From Mansonella perstans (taxonomy: Eukaryota; Nematoda; Chromadorea; Rhabditida; Onchocercidae), in NCBI GenBank assembly GCA_037074765.1, contig JBAMDO010000149.1:124001-188000 (forward strand): 64,000 bases of DNA, given 5' to 3'. Below the pieces are notes generated by a model. That model ran no database searches. It had not been told where the DNA came from and saw only the letters and a program-made list of their open reading frames with translations. The position numbers were made by a program, and so were the translations under genes. Shown here piece by piece: positions 39,241 to 51,639 of the stretch. Positions within the stretch are counted from its first letter, which is position 1, and the number at the start of each line of letters is the position of its first letter.

Positions 39241-39415
39241 TATAAATGGGGCTGTTTTTTCAAACTATTTTAGAATGGACAATAATAATATAGGACGGAA
39301 TGAGGTGTGTTGAATTTGCATTATCGGATGAGAACAGAAAGCTTCATTTCTATTTTGCAATCGATGCCCAAAAATGGATACACCCTTCGCTCGCTCTTGT
39401 CAATTACCAGTGCCA

Positions 39416-39572
39416 CCATCATCGTCGTATCATCATCATCATTATTATCATTATCATCGTCATCATCATCATCATCATCATTATCATCATTATCATCGTC
39501 ATCATCATCATTATCATCATTATCATCGTCATCATCATCATCATTATCATTATCATCATCATCATCTTTCCC
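39416..39572 (+). repeat. ATC/ATT trinucleotide repeat
   Basis: About 155 bases of CATCAT, TTATCA and ATCGTC units. Every frame on both strands is open because the unit has no stop, giving runs of Ile, Ser, His, Asp or Met; these are not genes. Confidence 0.92.
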
Positions 39573-39996
39573 GAACTTATACACACAAACATACACATAT
39601 AACACAAATAAGGGTAAGTAAACGACGTCGAACAGCTGAGATTTTGTGAGTAGGTAAAATTAAAGGACGTATTGGTTATTGAGAGCTTGATGGAGACAAA
39701 TATTTTTTTTTCTCGCTCGAATCGTTTTTCCTTTTTTCTTTACTTTTTGTTTTGTTGGGAGGGTGAAATTTAATGAATAGCATTAAAAGTTACTCGCCGT
39801 TAGTACAGAATTGGTAATAGTGGCGATAACAACAATAATGATTATAATGATGATGATGGTAACAATGACGATGATATAATTGTTTGATCAGGGCGGGATA
39901 AATGATGGTAATAATAACCAGGAATACGATGTTCATTTTTCAGTTTCAACGTCATTTTACTTTAATCTGTTTTCCAGTGCTACTCTTTGCTGTCGC

Positions 39997-40363
39997 ATGC
40001 ATTCAGTATCGTCACTTAGTAGACGACATGATGGAGAATTGAGTGAAAGTAACGTTGAACTCATTCCACAATGACCAATTTCTCACTATTCACCGTTTCC
40101 ACAACGAAAGTTACTTGATGAAGCATGCAGAAGAGGAGTTATTAGCTACCGTAGTTGATAGATTTAACGATGAAGAGGACCCTCCTCCTCATCGCTTAGA
40201 TAAATTAAAAATACTTGTCTTGACGTTTGCGTTTGTCGCGATCGCTTCCAATGTCATCTTTTCCTCCTTTTTTAACGAAAAAGAGGAACATGTAACCAAT
40301 CTATTATGGAAAGCTTGCTCTTCAGTGCAGTTATTTCCTACTTTTGTGTCCTTGACAAACTAG
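39997..40363 (+). CDS. Candidate gene start: two exons, one membrane helix, unrecognised
   Basis: A strong acceptor, TCTGTTTTCCAG (ending 39977), lies 19 bases before an ATG (39997) with no upstream coding exon, the usual look of a nematode trans-spliced start. Exon 1 (39997-40048) reads MHSVSSLSRRHDGELSE; donor A|GTAACG; acceptor CATGCAG ends 40130; exon 2 continues in frame with an acidic stretch (DRFNDEEDPPPHRLDKLK) and a hydrophobic segment (ILVLTFAFVAIASNVIF). Exon 2 stays open to a TAG at 40361-40363 but probably splices earlier, perhaps at GAACAT|GTAACC. If so, this is the cytoplasmic N terminus and first helix of a membrane protein. The rest of the gene is not resolved. Confidence 0.45.
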
Positions 40364-41470
40364 GACAGCTGGAGATTGGAAGACAGAGACTAAAACAAAC
40401 AGCTCAAATAGAGTTATTGCGGTAGTGCCGTACTCCTCCCATCGATGACGACGATATGGAAGACACATGAAAACTGAATGTCTTTCTCATCCACCAATGA
40501 TTCACTTCATCTGTCCAATTCTATCACGATATAACTAGCCAAGTAGTTGGTAGTACCTAGCAGCCAGAAATGTTCAATTTCATCTTGTCCATGTTTAAAA
40601 AGCTTTCAGGCCGAGCTTAAATCTCAATGTAGTCTGAGAACTTTTTTGTCAAGCTTAGTCATAGTCTTCAGTTCAGACTCATTGCTCCACCGCTACTGTC
40701 CAATATTACTTTACAGTTTTCCTGCTATAAAGCATTAAGATTCATTTGCATCCGACAATAACTGCTGGAAGTTAAAGTTGAAAGAAAGAAAACTGGAAAT
40801 TCTTTCCGTTTCTGTTCTGCCTTTCCGATATGGCCCATCAATTTCCATCTCATGAGAGTATTCATTCTCCATTCGGTTTCAATTTGAAAATAACAGGGAA
40901 CAGAGTCAGACATTAAAAATTAGGCTTCTCTAGTCTACTTTAAATGGCTTAGCTTGTTAACATATTGCAAAATAATGCAACAATACGTATTCGATTCGGG
41001 AAAAATACTCTTTTTTAGTTTTGGACAAGACTGAAAGATTATCAGTTCACTTCGCTTGGCTTTTTTGATCCGACCTATTAAATTTATTTTGATTAGAATA
41101 CTTCCAAATCACCACTCCGTTTAAAACCCATCCGCAGCCTTTTTATTTTTAATTTAGCCGAATAATGTCAAACTAATTCTCTCACAAAAATTTTAGTTGT
41201 CCGAGTTTGGTTCTTATCGCTCTTATCAGTTCCTTTTTCTCAGTTCTAATCATCGTTTGCTGAGTATAAAAATGCTTGCTAATTTCTGCTGCATTTTCTA
41301 TGAATTCAGAAGCTATAAATATCCCATAAGGACTTCATGCTCCTTGAATTTCTACGCCATCATCTTATTCTCTACATTACTGCAATGGAAAAAGAACCAA
41401 ATTGTTTAGAAGAACGAACTTTCCTTTGTGGTCAGTTACATGAGCTAAACTGTTTATTTATATATTTCAG

Positions 41471-41562
41471 TCAGATTACACGATGATTGTCAGATTACAA
41501 TTTCGCTTCCAAAAAACACGGATTTGTCAGTTGTGTCACGTAATGGAAAAAACTCATTAGTT
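41471..41562 (+). CDS. Possible internal exon of the 40 kb candidate gene
   Basis: Bounded by a good acceptor (TATATTTCAG, ending 41470) and a perfect donor (GTT|GTAAGT). Open in the phase needing one base from the previous exon; reads RLHDDCQITISLPKNTDLSVV and eleven more codons, with soluble-domain composition. I could not connect it in phase to the 40 kb exons without a further exon, so the link is a guess based on strand and distance. Confidence 0.35.
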
Positions 41563-44500
41563 GTAAGTATTCATAACTCTGAAGTCTTTCATGACTTCGT
41601 CAACCTTAAATCTTTTTGTACGGAACAGTATAACTTCTATGGCACATATATCCAGTATGTCGCTCCTTAACAGTAATGCAAAAAAACAGAACCGCAAATT
41701 ATATCTTTCAGACATTTGTTGCTGTTTTATTTTTATCTAAACGTTTACCCGATATTCATCAATAGAAATTAACCACTCATTGCCCTGTGTTATTGATTAT
41801 ATTGAAAACTATCAAATTCATTCAAATTCTGTATCATTCATACGTGTATACGTATTCTAAAGTAGATTTATCAAGCTATTCGGTTTGCAAAGATAGGGAG
41901 ATTATGTGATGAAGTGAAAAACGGAGCTACACAACAGTCATAAAATTCAAAACTATCCGACAAAAAAAAGCAAATCCAACATTCTCTACTTTTTCTGTAA
42001 GGAGAAGGGAATGAGAGAGACCAGCAGAGTGCACAGTGATTTTTCAACAGTCGAAAAAATTATCTGCATCTCCAAAATTTCTCTCCGAAAATCGATTCAA
42101 TCAATTTATTTTTATAATTTCTTCAGCATTCCACACCAAAATTTCCAAATATATATCTGCGCAAGTATTTGTGCGCTCTTCCAATATAAATTACTCGTAA
42201 AACTTTTACTTGGCTACATTTTATCGTCTAAAGCAAATTACAAATGCATACGTAATGACATCGTTGAAATTTCCGTTAACATGTCGTACGACTGACGTAC
42301 GCTTTTCTATCATTCTTAATAAAACTATACTTGACTTGTTATTATCGATCGTGATCGTAATGCTTGTATGATGGTACTGTGTCATGCAATTACAGTATGA
42401 ATTTGATTCTGATCCTTTGATAGCTGTTTTGAGGATAATCTATCATGTATTTAAAGTACGATCAACTTGTTGACACCTAAATTGAGATTATAATGAATTT
42501 GATTTCCAATAATGTTATGTATGAAAAATAACTCATGTTTAATCAAAATGTCCACTAACTCATGAACTATATCATCATTTTTCCTAACTTGTGCAAAAAA
42601 TTAGAATCTATTTTCTCATCTGTGCATAAACTTAAGTAAAGTTTTTAAAAACGTTTTCGAAAATTGAAAATTACAACAGTTGCTTTTGAACGGCAGTTGT
42701 TCAAATTGCCTTCCGTAATGTTTGTCTTATTCAGTTAGGGAAATCTAGAGGGAGCCGTTCGGCATTTTGTTGTATCTTCAGCATCAGCACCACGATGTGA
42801 TCTGTTCTTGCTTTGCAACATAACAATTTTATAAGATTCAAACTGAAGCACGTATAAATAAGTTTTTGTCACAAAATGTTACAGAGGACATCGTATTTGT
42901 GAGCAGAACTTTACCTTTAGTTGAAAATTCGAAAAGCAGCAAATAGAGATTCATTCTTGCCGCAGAATGTCACAAAAGACTATAAGATAAAAACAGCGCT
43001 TGTTAACCTTTAATTCTCTTGCTAAGGTGCAATAAAATTTAGAATAATTTTATGTGTTCTTATAAGTTGAGAATTTATTGGCTATATTTCTTTTTACAAC
43101 AATTTAACAAATTTTTGTTACATATTTGAATAAAATGCTGTTGTCATCATAGCATTAAGCTAAGCTAAATACCAGACTGACTTTAGATTTTGTTAGTGAT
43201 TGAAAATTATTAAGCTTTTTTTGAATTTTCTCCGAAAATATACGTGGGTCAACAAAGATCCAGTCAGCAAATGATCACTTAATAATGTGCTCCTTTAAAT
43301 GTGTCCATCGGGATAGATGATTTCGCCGTCTTTCAGGACCTTCCATTAGTATCTTATGAGATATAAGAAAGAATAATGATATGCAACATGGCAGTGTATG
43401 AGATATAAGAAAGAACAATGATATGCAACATGGCGGTGTGATGTTAGTGGAATGGATGGTGGAACTCTATTTATGTCTGATCTTCAGATGCCGCGTAGAC
43501 CGATATTCATTTTATAGTTCAAAGAAAGAACCTTTCTAGAAATTTAGAACATTTAATCGATAAAAATTCTCGAAATAAAAATGGCAACTGAAAAAATTGA
43601 ATAATTATCAAAGCTATTTCCTTCTCATTATCCCTACCTTCCCCCATGACCGTATTCTTCTGCTAACAACAAGATCGCTGAAGTGATAGCTTCAAGAAAC
43701 AATAATATAAAGCAGTGATTGCTTCTAGTATTTTCAGTGAATGGTGAGAAATTATTTGTTATCAGTTGATTGAGGAATGATTTGTTAAGGATCATTCGAT
43801 AATATACTACTTACCGATAGGCTTCGTTCCTCAGTTAAATGATATGGATCATTCAGTGATTTAAATGAATATTTGGCACTTAATCACCTCATCAATTTTA
43901 ATCAGAAGTACAGACGACAAGCAAACGGAAGACAAATAGAATAAAACACGCAGCAGTATCATATAAATACGACGACCGACGGAAAGATAGACAGGGGACG
44001 TACACAAACACATATATACACATACACACATCCATACACAAACAAGGGTTGGAAGCGGGGACTTCACCAAAACCGGCTTGTTTAACGCTGTGTAGAAAAG
44101 GTGCAGCCGGTTGCAGGTATTCAGATAGACAAGGTGGGTATGTCTCCAGCTACATGCATGCGGACGCACCGGTATGTTAATGCATGCATCGGTGTGCCAC
44201 ACAACGGAGAGAACATTGCATACGTAGATATTACTACATAGGTTCAGGTGATAGTGCCTATGTGCCCGTCTGCCTGCCTGTCAATGATCGGTACTCCCTC
44301 GCCTCGGATATTAAATGACTGTTGAATTTTGAATTTTCCATTTGTGGTAGTGGTAGTAACACTACCGCCTTCATCAATTTATTTGTAATAAGACGAGTGG
44401 GTCAGAATGAATTGCATTCTGAAGGATTTGCGTAACAAAGTGAGCCTACGGAGCGGAAATATACTCACGGCAATCCACTGAATTAGTTAGTTTTCCGTAC

Positions 44501-44916
44501 ACCAATCACACATTCATCTTTATAGTCGCACACTTTCATATTCCATTTCAGTTATCGCTCTCCGCTCAAACTTTCTCCTTAATTTGACACTTGCCTTTTC
44601 AAAATTCTTTCATTTTTTCTGTGTGATCAATTTGAAATTGAACTGGAAAATTTGTTCAATTTTTTTGCGCAGGATTTTTTTTCACATTTATTGCAATGAT
44701 TGGGATGTGCACCACTGATATAATATAAGGCTAGGGGTCAGATCATTTTTCCGTTTTCTGAAATATCAGTCCAAATCACTGATCCGGAAATATCTGGAAG
44801 GTCATTAAAAATATGGTTATTTTGTCACCTTGTCATGTTTTTAGTTCATGATTTGCTGTGTTAATCGTAAGGCGATGATGTAATAATTAATTATTCAATT
44901 GTAGGCATTTATTGAC
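41563..44916. other. Noncoding interval upstream of mbl-1
   Basis: No supported exon. It holds a 42-base tandem duplication and a CA-rich, GC-richer block at about 43960-44290, which may belong to the mbl-1 5' region. The 113-codon minus ORF over that block is driven by CA and ACAC repeats. Confidence 0.6.
43355..43438 (+). repeat. Tandem duplication, 42-base unit, two copies
   Basis: Two adjacent copies beginning TATGAGATATAAGAAAGAA and ending in ATGGCAGTG or ATGGCGGTG, with two mismatches. Recent duplication in noncoding DNA. Confidence 0.92.
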
Positions 44917-47578
44917 ATGTACGATGAGAACAGCAACGCAGCAGCAGCAAGCAGTACTTCTTCAACGGGTCTTGTGTCACAATTGCTTAATGTTAAAGAT
45001 TCCAGGTGGTTACAGTTGGAGGCAAGTTTTATTTTAACCAACTAACCTTTAACCCGCTAACCTTTAACTTCCTGCTAGAGTAAGTATGCTATTAACCAAC
45101 CTTTAATTGAAATATCATGCCTATTTTTATTTGGTATTTAATGTTAGTGTTAATACTTATTGGTTAAAGATTGAATCATGGTAAATGAATCATATTCTTC
45201 TTAAAAAGCATATCCCTTTAGATCTTAGAACGATATACTTATAAAAGGGGAGAATTTCTTTCTGATGTATGACAATTATTTAATTTTTTAACTTCTTTTA
45301 CATGTCTCTTAATTCCAAAAACTTAACTTTGTAAGAATTTTTAGCTCATTTTTGATTTTTAACTTCATGGGTGGGGCGTCAGCTGTTTCCTGTTCCAGTT
45401 GAACTCGTTTTGCAGTTGTTTTTTTTAAAGGTTTTATAACAAGATTAATAAGTTTAGCAAGTTGTGGATCCTTTAAAAAAAAAAAAGAAAAGCGAAGAAA
45501 TCTTTCCACTGGAAAAGTGGATATTTGTCATAAATAAATTGTGAGATCGCGTAAACATAAAAAAATTGATTTCACTGGATTGCAAAAATGAAGCAAGCGC
45601 TTTCTATCAGAGAATAATATTACGCACCTGAGTTTCAGGTATGTCGGGAATTTCAAAGAGGCCAGTGTTCGAGATCAGATGTCGAATGTAAATTTGCACA
45701 CCCGCCCCCACATGTTGATGTACAAAATGGTCGTGTTACTGCTTGTTATGATTCCATTAAGGTTCATCTTTTTCCTTTTATTCCCTGAATTTTTCTAGTT
45801 TGTCTTTCATTATTCGATAGAAATTATTTATGAATTGTTTCTTGACAAAACAAAAGGCATTTGGTTGGTAATACTGATTGTAGCCAATCAACATTAATTT
45901 AGTAGTAGTAGTAGTGGTAGTAGTAGTGGTAGTAGTAGTGGTAGTGGTAGTAATAGTAGTAGTAATAGTAGTAGTAGTATTAGCAGTAGTAGTAGGATAC
46001 TAGAAAGTGAATTGCAAGAGTGTTAAAATTAATTTTCTTACCGATCGCTCATTTTTTTCTGCAAAATTTGTGCTATGTACTTTCATTTGTTAGAATGGCT
46101 TTTCAAGTTTAGACCAGGGGTTTGGTATTTTCGTTAGTCATAATTTCATTATACAAATGGAAGCAAATATTTTAGAAATTAGAGTAAATTGATTGTTAGT
46201 TTAAATGATTTCTTCTGTTGAGTGAAGAATAAATTATTTTGCTCTAGCTAACTAGTTCTATTTTTTTCGGATTTAATGTTGTGAAGCTGAAGTCTTGATA
46301 TCCAGTGTCTAGTTTTAAGAACACTAGAATAATTTTAATTAGCACTGTATTTCTTTGATGGACGCTAAGTCTGCCAATTGTTCCAGCCAAAGAAACTTTT
46401 CTGTCATTTATGAAAAAAGTGAGACGTAATTGTTCAAAACATAATTTTAATAAATATAAATTTCGAAATATATTATCAGTCTGTGTAGCATAAAAATAAA
46501 AAATGCAGAAAACGAGTTGAGAAATTTGATAAAAATTACGGCTATATATTTGGTAATTTGTTTGAAAACAAAATTCCCATTTCTTTTTCGTAAAAGAATT
46601 TTCGATTATTTGTTATAAAATAAATGAGCAAGATTGTCGCATTCTTAGTCCGCAATCATTCAAACAAATTCATGATAAATTAATTGTCGTTACCATTTAT
46701 TGCTGATATCGTGTATGGTAATTGATTCCATTATGCGTCATTATACGAATGAGCATGCTTTCGTTCCTTCTTCCAATTTTCTTAGTAATCTGTGTGATAC
46801 GAAGAAATAAATGCAAATGAAATATAAATTCAAATGAGTGCTTATGGTTCATTCAGTGTTTTTCAACGTTACACTTAGAATTCACTCATGAGATTGTCAT
46901 GAATCGTCTGAAATAAGATATGGCAGAAAGTACAACAGAATCATTATGAAATAAACATTACTATACGTCTAGTTAATTTATTGCTTCCATAATCCTTTAA
47001 GTGAATTAGAAAACAGCGTATTATTATAGGGTCGGTGTACTCGAGAAAATCCAAAATGCAAGTACTTACATCCACCACAACATCTGAAAGATCAGTTACT
47101 GATAAATGGTCGAAATAATTTGGCTCTCAAAAATTTGATTTGTACACAGTTGAATCAGAATGCTGCTGCTGCTGCTGCCGCTGCTGCTGCTGCTGCTCCT
47201 ACCGCACTTTCAACATTGAATCCATTAGCGCAGTTGGTTGTCAGTGGTCAGGCTAGTCCCGCAGCGCTCAACGATCAACTTCTCATCGTTCAGCAACAAC
47301 AGCAGCAAGCTGCCGCTGCGGCTGCCGCACAGGCTGCAACTTTAGTTCCAGCTGCCCTTCCTTATCAGTATTATCAGGGTATCACCACCATGTATCCAAC
47401 ACTTGTGCCTGTTCCAAACAATGATGCTGCAGCAATTGCTTATCAAACGGTTAGTATTTATTTATTTTCTCTTTCATTTTTTTAAATAATTTTTTTTTAG
47501 AAAAGAATCAACGAAAGTAAGTCTTTATACATTTATATTAATGATGCTTAACAAATATTACTTTATTTCCATGTAATG

Positions 47579-47614
<36 letters not shown>

Positions 47615-49663
47615 CGCAAGAACTTCGGGTTGAGAACGAACGTCAAAGAAGCTACCACAGTTTTCTAAAGTAATTTACCTTCTGGGAATTGCAATCCTTG
47701 GAATTGGCAGAACTTTCTAGGAGTAGGAGTAGGATTTCCAGGACAAATAAATCCGACACTTGCATGCGCGTTAACTACAATACTCAAAATAAATAGCTAT
47801 TTAGTAGTAATGATGCGCCTAAGAAGGCGTTATTGTTAAAAGGCTATTAAATAGCTTCGTGTGCTTGATATGAAGTGTGTGTGTGTGTGTGTAAATTGTT
47901 GGTTAAGTTACAGTTAAGGATATGTTTAAGTGGCACTTTGAAGTGACACGCATGCAATTGCTATCATGATAACCAAAATTAATGCCTACTTGCAAGTGTC
48001 GGAATATTATATCTATCAATTAGCCTTTCTACTCCTCGAATTTTCCGTCCTTTCCGTTCCTTTCATTTGTAAAAAATGAAAAATTATCATCAAAACAGGG
48101 TTACATGTTTGCTGCCACGCTTCTGTGTACTGTGAGCTCGACCAAAAACGTTGTGTTTTTTTTTTTTTTTTTTTTTTACCCTCTCCAAATAATCTCTTTT
48201 TTTTGCGTGTCAACTTTTTTTTTTTTTTTTTTTTACTTTTTTTGTTGCTTCTAAGCTCTCTATGGTATGTTGCTGTTACTTTTTTTTATATAGAATCAAT
48301 TCATTTATTACTGATTATTCATCCATTTTCCATCAAATGAAAACGTGTTTGAAAAGCATGATTTACCTCATTCATTCATTCATTTTAAGCTACCCAATAT
48401 AATAACTTTGTTGAATTGAATTTGCCAATGAATTTTGCATATGTAAACAAAAATAAGTGGCAATATCTTGTATTGTTTATTGAGATCATTAATAGTTGAT
48501 GATATAACGCAAGAATGCAATTAAATTTAGCATATACTATCTAAATTGTTAGTTAAAATTTCTCATTTAAAAAAAAAAAAAAAAAAAAAAAAAACACATC
48601 ACTTATCGGAGTTTTATTTATTTTGTGCTGGAAATTCGGATAAATGCTGGTGGCAATTTCGCATTTTTAATTAATGCTGCTAATCTTCCTGAATCAATTT
48701 ATACTGCTTTATTTTCAATAAAAAAAAAAAAAAAAATTAAAACATGCAACGTCTCTGATCGATCTATCACATGTGCATGGAAACGTCAAAGGCTAATTAA
48801 TGTAAATATATCCGAATTTCAAATCAAATCAAATACAAACAGATCAATCAATATATGCAGGTGCAAAAAGCTTTATCGCTTAACGCACTTACTGATTTTG
48901 CCTGCCAAATGATGATTGGCATGCTAATATTTATCACAAATTATCATGCCTAATTTGGCAAGTACCAAAAGGAGATGTGAGTGATTTTAGTTTCATTGAA
49001 TTTTCCCCATTTCAACTTTTAACTACATGCTTATTGTATAGTTGGGATATGCGTGCAAATCTTCTCCTTGACTTTTTTCACGTTTATTAAGTAAATCAAT
49101 GATGAGGAAATACACGTATTATTATCTTTTACCAGTCATTAATTTAGGATATAAAATAAAATAATTTTACTGAGAAATTAAAAACAATTAGAAGAAATTG
49201 ATGATAAGCTATGCACGTCGAACTGTTTTTCTTTGATGTGGAAATTCTTTTTTTATTTTTATTTTTTTTTTTTTGTGTGGTGGCTTCTTAAATGTGTGAG
49301 CGTGCGTGTGTGGGTGTGGGTAAACGTGTACTTTTGTGTGTGTTTATTTATTTGCATGGCTTAATGCGGCTGTTCATCATCCATTTTGCGAATGATTTCC
49401 CTTCCAGCAAGTTCAAGCCCAGCTGATGGCGCTTCAAAATCTTGCTGCTATTTCGCAAGCAGCTACAGCTGCTGCTACCACTACTACGTTACCACCACAA
49501 TTGGCTCCAGCTACCGCTACTTTACCACCATCATTAGCTGCAGCTGCTGCTGCTGCGGCAGCGGCGGCTGCAGCTGGATCAGCTGGAACTGGAACTGCTG
49601 CTGCTGCTGCTACTAGTGGAACAACGCTACAAAATAGTCGAAAGCGTGCCTTGGAGGAGGAAC

Positions 49664-49700
<37 letters not shown>

Positions 49701-51599
49701 GGCTGTCGTTGCTGGGCCATCAACATCGCAACAGTTCGATCAGAATTCTTTTCTCCTAGCTGCTGCTGCTGCGGTACCAATTTTCCGTTTGTTTCTTTCT
49801 TTCACACACATACACACACATCCATTTTTCAGAATGTTACCCCAAAGAATTTCTTCCTCGACGGATCCCTGGTACCGATGGTACTAATTTTCTATTACAG
49901 TGCATTGGTACCTTCTTTTTAAGTTTTCCATTTCTTTTTTGTTTTTATTTTTTTTTTATTTTTCGTTTTTATGTCATAATTTTTTTGTTTGTTTTTTCGT
50001 TTTAAATTTAACTATTAAATTTATTTTTATTTTAAATTTGTTTGATGTTTTTTCAACTGTAATTCTAGAGTTCCCTCCTTATTTTTTTTTTTTTTTTTTT
50101 TTGTTTTTCTCGCCTTCTCACATCGATACTTTGTTACATGTTGTGTGCCTTAAAGCATGAAAAGCTACCAAAGGAAGAGAGAGCTTTAATGGCTCCCGCC
50201 ATCATGAAACTGCTTCATTTTTTTCAAACTAACTTTTTTTTCTCTTTTTCTTTTTTTTTTTTGGTTTTTTCAATTATTCATTCGAAGCCATTTTAATTCC
50301 CCAAAGCGCATTACTAACCTTAGTATGAAAAATGCATGTGTGGTTCCAGGCAGGTGCTGTCCCATGTAAACGTCCAGCTGCTGAGAAAGGTGGTGTACCA
50401 GTGTATGCAAATGGTGCAACAGCTCAACTTGCTGCTGCAGCTCAGGTGCCACAAGCTAACTTCAATCCATATTTGATTCCCGGTATCGGCTACATGCCAG
50501 CTGTGTCATGTAAGTGTATTCTTTTTTTAACCTCTGCACTTCAAAATATTCCAAACTGATCATCCGAGACTGATCCGAAAAAAAAAAAGTCGTGCAATTC
50601 TGGTGGTGGTATGATCGCCGCATACATATTGCTCTTTTCGTATTTGCTGATCATTATTAATTTTGTTCCATTAAAATTTAAACATTACTTTTTACTGTTG
50701 ATATGATGCCGAATGAATGGCTCAGCGATATTTTTAGCCAACTAAACATAGTTAATATGTCCCATCTTTTTTTTTTTCAATATTAATGCTCAAATCAAAT
50801 TTTATCACTGCACAATTTGCAAGAATATTATCACATTTGAGCGATAATACTTCTATCACGTTTCTCTGTTTTTTTTTTGTTTTTTTTTGTTTTTTTTTCT
50901 TTTTTTTCACTGTGAAAAACTGTTTATAAAAAGGCTTGATGCTTCATTAGAAATTCAACACATGTTCTTTGGATAATGCACACTGTACTGCACAAATGGT
51001 TTGTCAGCTGCTTCACTTTTTCCCTTACTTATATGTGCAATTAATAAAAATATTTGATCATAAATATTTCATCCTTATCTAATGAATTTTCATTCATCCA
51101 TTTCTGTGCAACGAAAATGCTCGTTTCACTATTGTTCTCCAAAAATTTCATTTTTTTTCTCTAAAACAAATACTCATTTTATTATAATTTTATCATATTT
51201 AATATGAAAAGATGATAATATTTCACATAAAACGTTCTTTATATAAATAGAAATAATTTTGATATTAGTTCTTTGTCATTTGATTATTTCTATTCTGCTC
51301 ATTCATTTCCTCAACAGTTTTTAAGCCTTTTTTTTTGGCAGTAACATTAATAAAAAATGATAGAAAATTAAAGAAAGAGCGATCAAAAAAATTGCAAATT
51401 ATGTCAGTTATAATCGTTATAATCGGGAGGGTTGTATTTTTTTTTTAGGAATGAACAGATCGATATCAAAATTAATCATTTTCTTTTCAAAATTAAAGAA
51501 AAAAAGAAAACTTCGCATGCCGCTATTGCTGCTTAAAGCCGAAATGCTAATATTTTGCTTTACTTTTCAGTTAGTGGCCAGATTCCTCCACGTTTTTAA
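44917..51599 (+). CDS. mbl-1: Muscleblind RNA-binding splicing regulator
   Basis: Nuclear and cytoplasmic RNA-binding protein that controls alternative splicing by binding YGCY/CUG-type motifs. Exons 44917-45021, 45639-45761, 47030-47449, 49408-49773, 49833-49880, 50350-50509 and 51571-51599 join in frame to about 416 residues. Two CCCH fingers of spacing C-x7-C-x6-C-x3-[23 protein letters not shown] and ACYDSIKGRC joined to [12 protein letters not shown]. They follow [11 protein letters not shown] and precede [20 protein letters not shown], all signature muscleblind blocks. The rest is low-complexity Ala/Gln/Pro, with CKRPAAEK matching the conserved KRPALEK. There is one finger pair, as in other nematodes. 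The ATG matches the short nematode leader MYDENSNAA, although the frame is open 12 bases upstream to an acceptor. Exon 49833-49880 (16 codons) is less certain. The protein ends SGQIPPRF. Confidence 0.92.
45022..45027 (+). promoter_or_regulatory. GC 5' splice site of mbl-1 intron 1
   Basis: The exon ends TTGGAG and the intron starts GCAAGT, an exact GC-AG donor consensus. The next exon starts GTATGTCGG after AGTTTCAG, and the protein is continuous across the join (WLQLE then VCREFQ, invariant in muscleblind). No GT near this point keeps the frame. Confidence 0.85.
45901..45995 (+). repeat. GTA/GTG trinucleotide repeat in mbl-1 intron 2
   Basis: About 95 bases of AGTAGT units with GGT and AAT interruptions. 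Confidence 0.92.
47161..47197 (+). repeat. CTG repeat in mbl-1 exon 3 (poly-Ala)
   Basis: Six TGC units, one CCG interruption, then further CTG units, encoding a run of about 12 alanines after QLNQN. Confidence 0.92.
47581..48594 (+). repeat. Homopolymer T and A tracts in mbl-1 intron 3
   Basis: T29 at 47581-47609, long T tracts near 48158-48178 and 48217-48232, and A26 at 48569-48594, within a roughly 2 kb intron that shows no exon. Lengths of such runs are often unreliable in assemblies. Confidence 0.85.
49665..49700 (+). repeat. Uninterrupted (TGC)12 = CTG repeat in mbl-1 exon 4
   Basis: Thirty-six bases of pure TGC read in the GCT frame as poly-alanine, between LEEEH and [10 protein letters not shown]. 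Nearby poly-Ala stretches in the same exon use mixed GCT/GCA/GCG codons, so this one is unusual in being pure at the DNA level. Confidence 0.93.
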
Positions 51600-51639
51600 T
51601 GGTACCACAAAAAAAAGTTACACTATCAAATACTACCAC

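Larger units (their letters stand above)
27929..39996. other. Gene-poor 12 kb interval
   Basis: AT-rich DNA with no gene I can support. ORFs here are short and low in complexity. It contains the foldback element at 29.3 kb, the short ORF at 32.7 kb, a tandem duplication at 34.0 kb, dinucleotide and tetranucleotide repeats, and a GC-richer patch at about 36190-36360 (ending in alternating CCGCC motifs) that could be a distal promoter or noncoding first exon of a downstream gene. Nothing shows which gene it would serve. Confidence 0.6.

Noticed and set aside
39300..39650. Five overlapping ORFs of 60-104 codons on both strands
   Set aside because: All are translations of the ATC/ATT microsatellite and its flanks.
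43861..44202. 113-codon minus ORF upstream of mbl-1
   Set aside because: Driven by CA-rich repeats; composition is Cys/Val/Tyr runs with no splice or family support.
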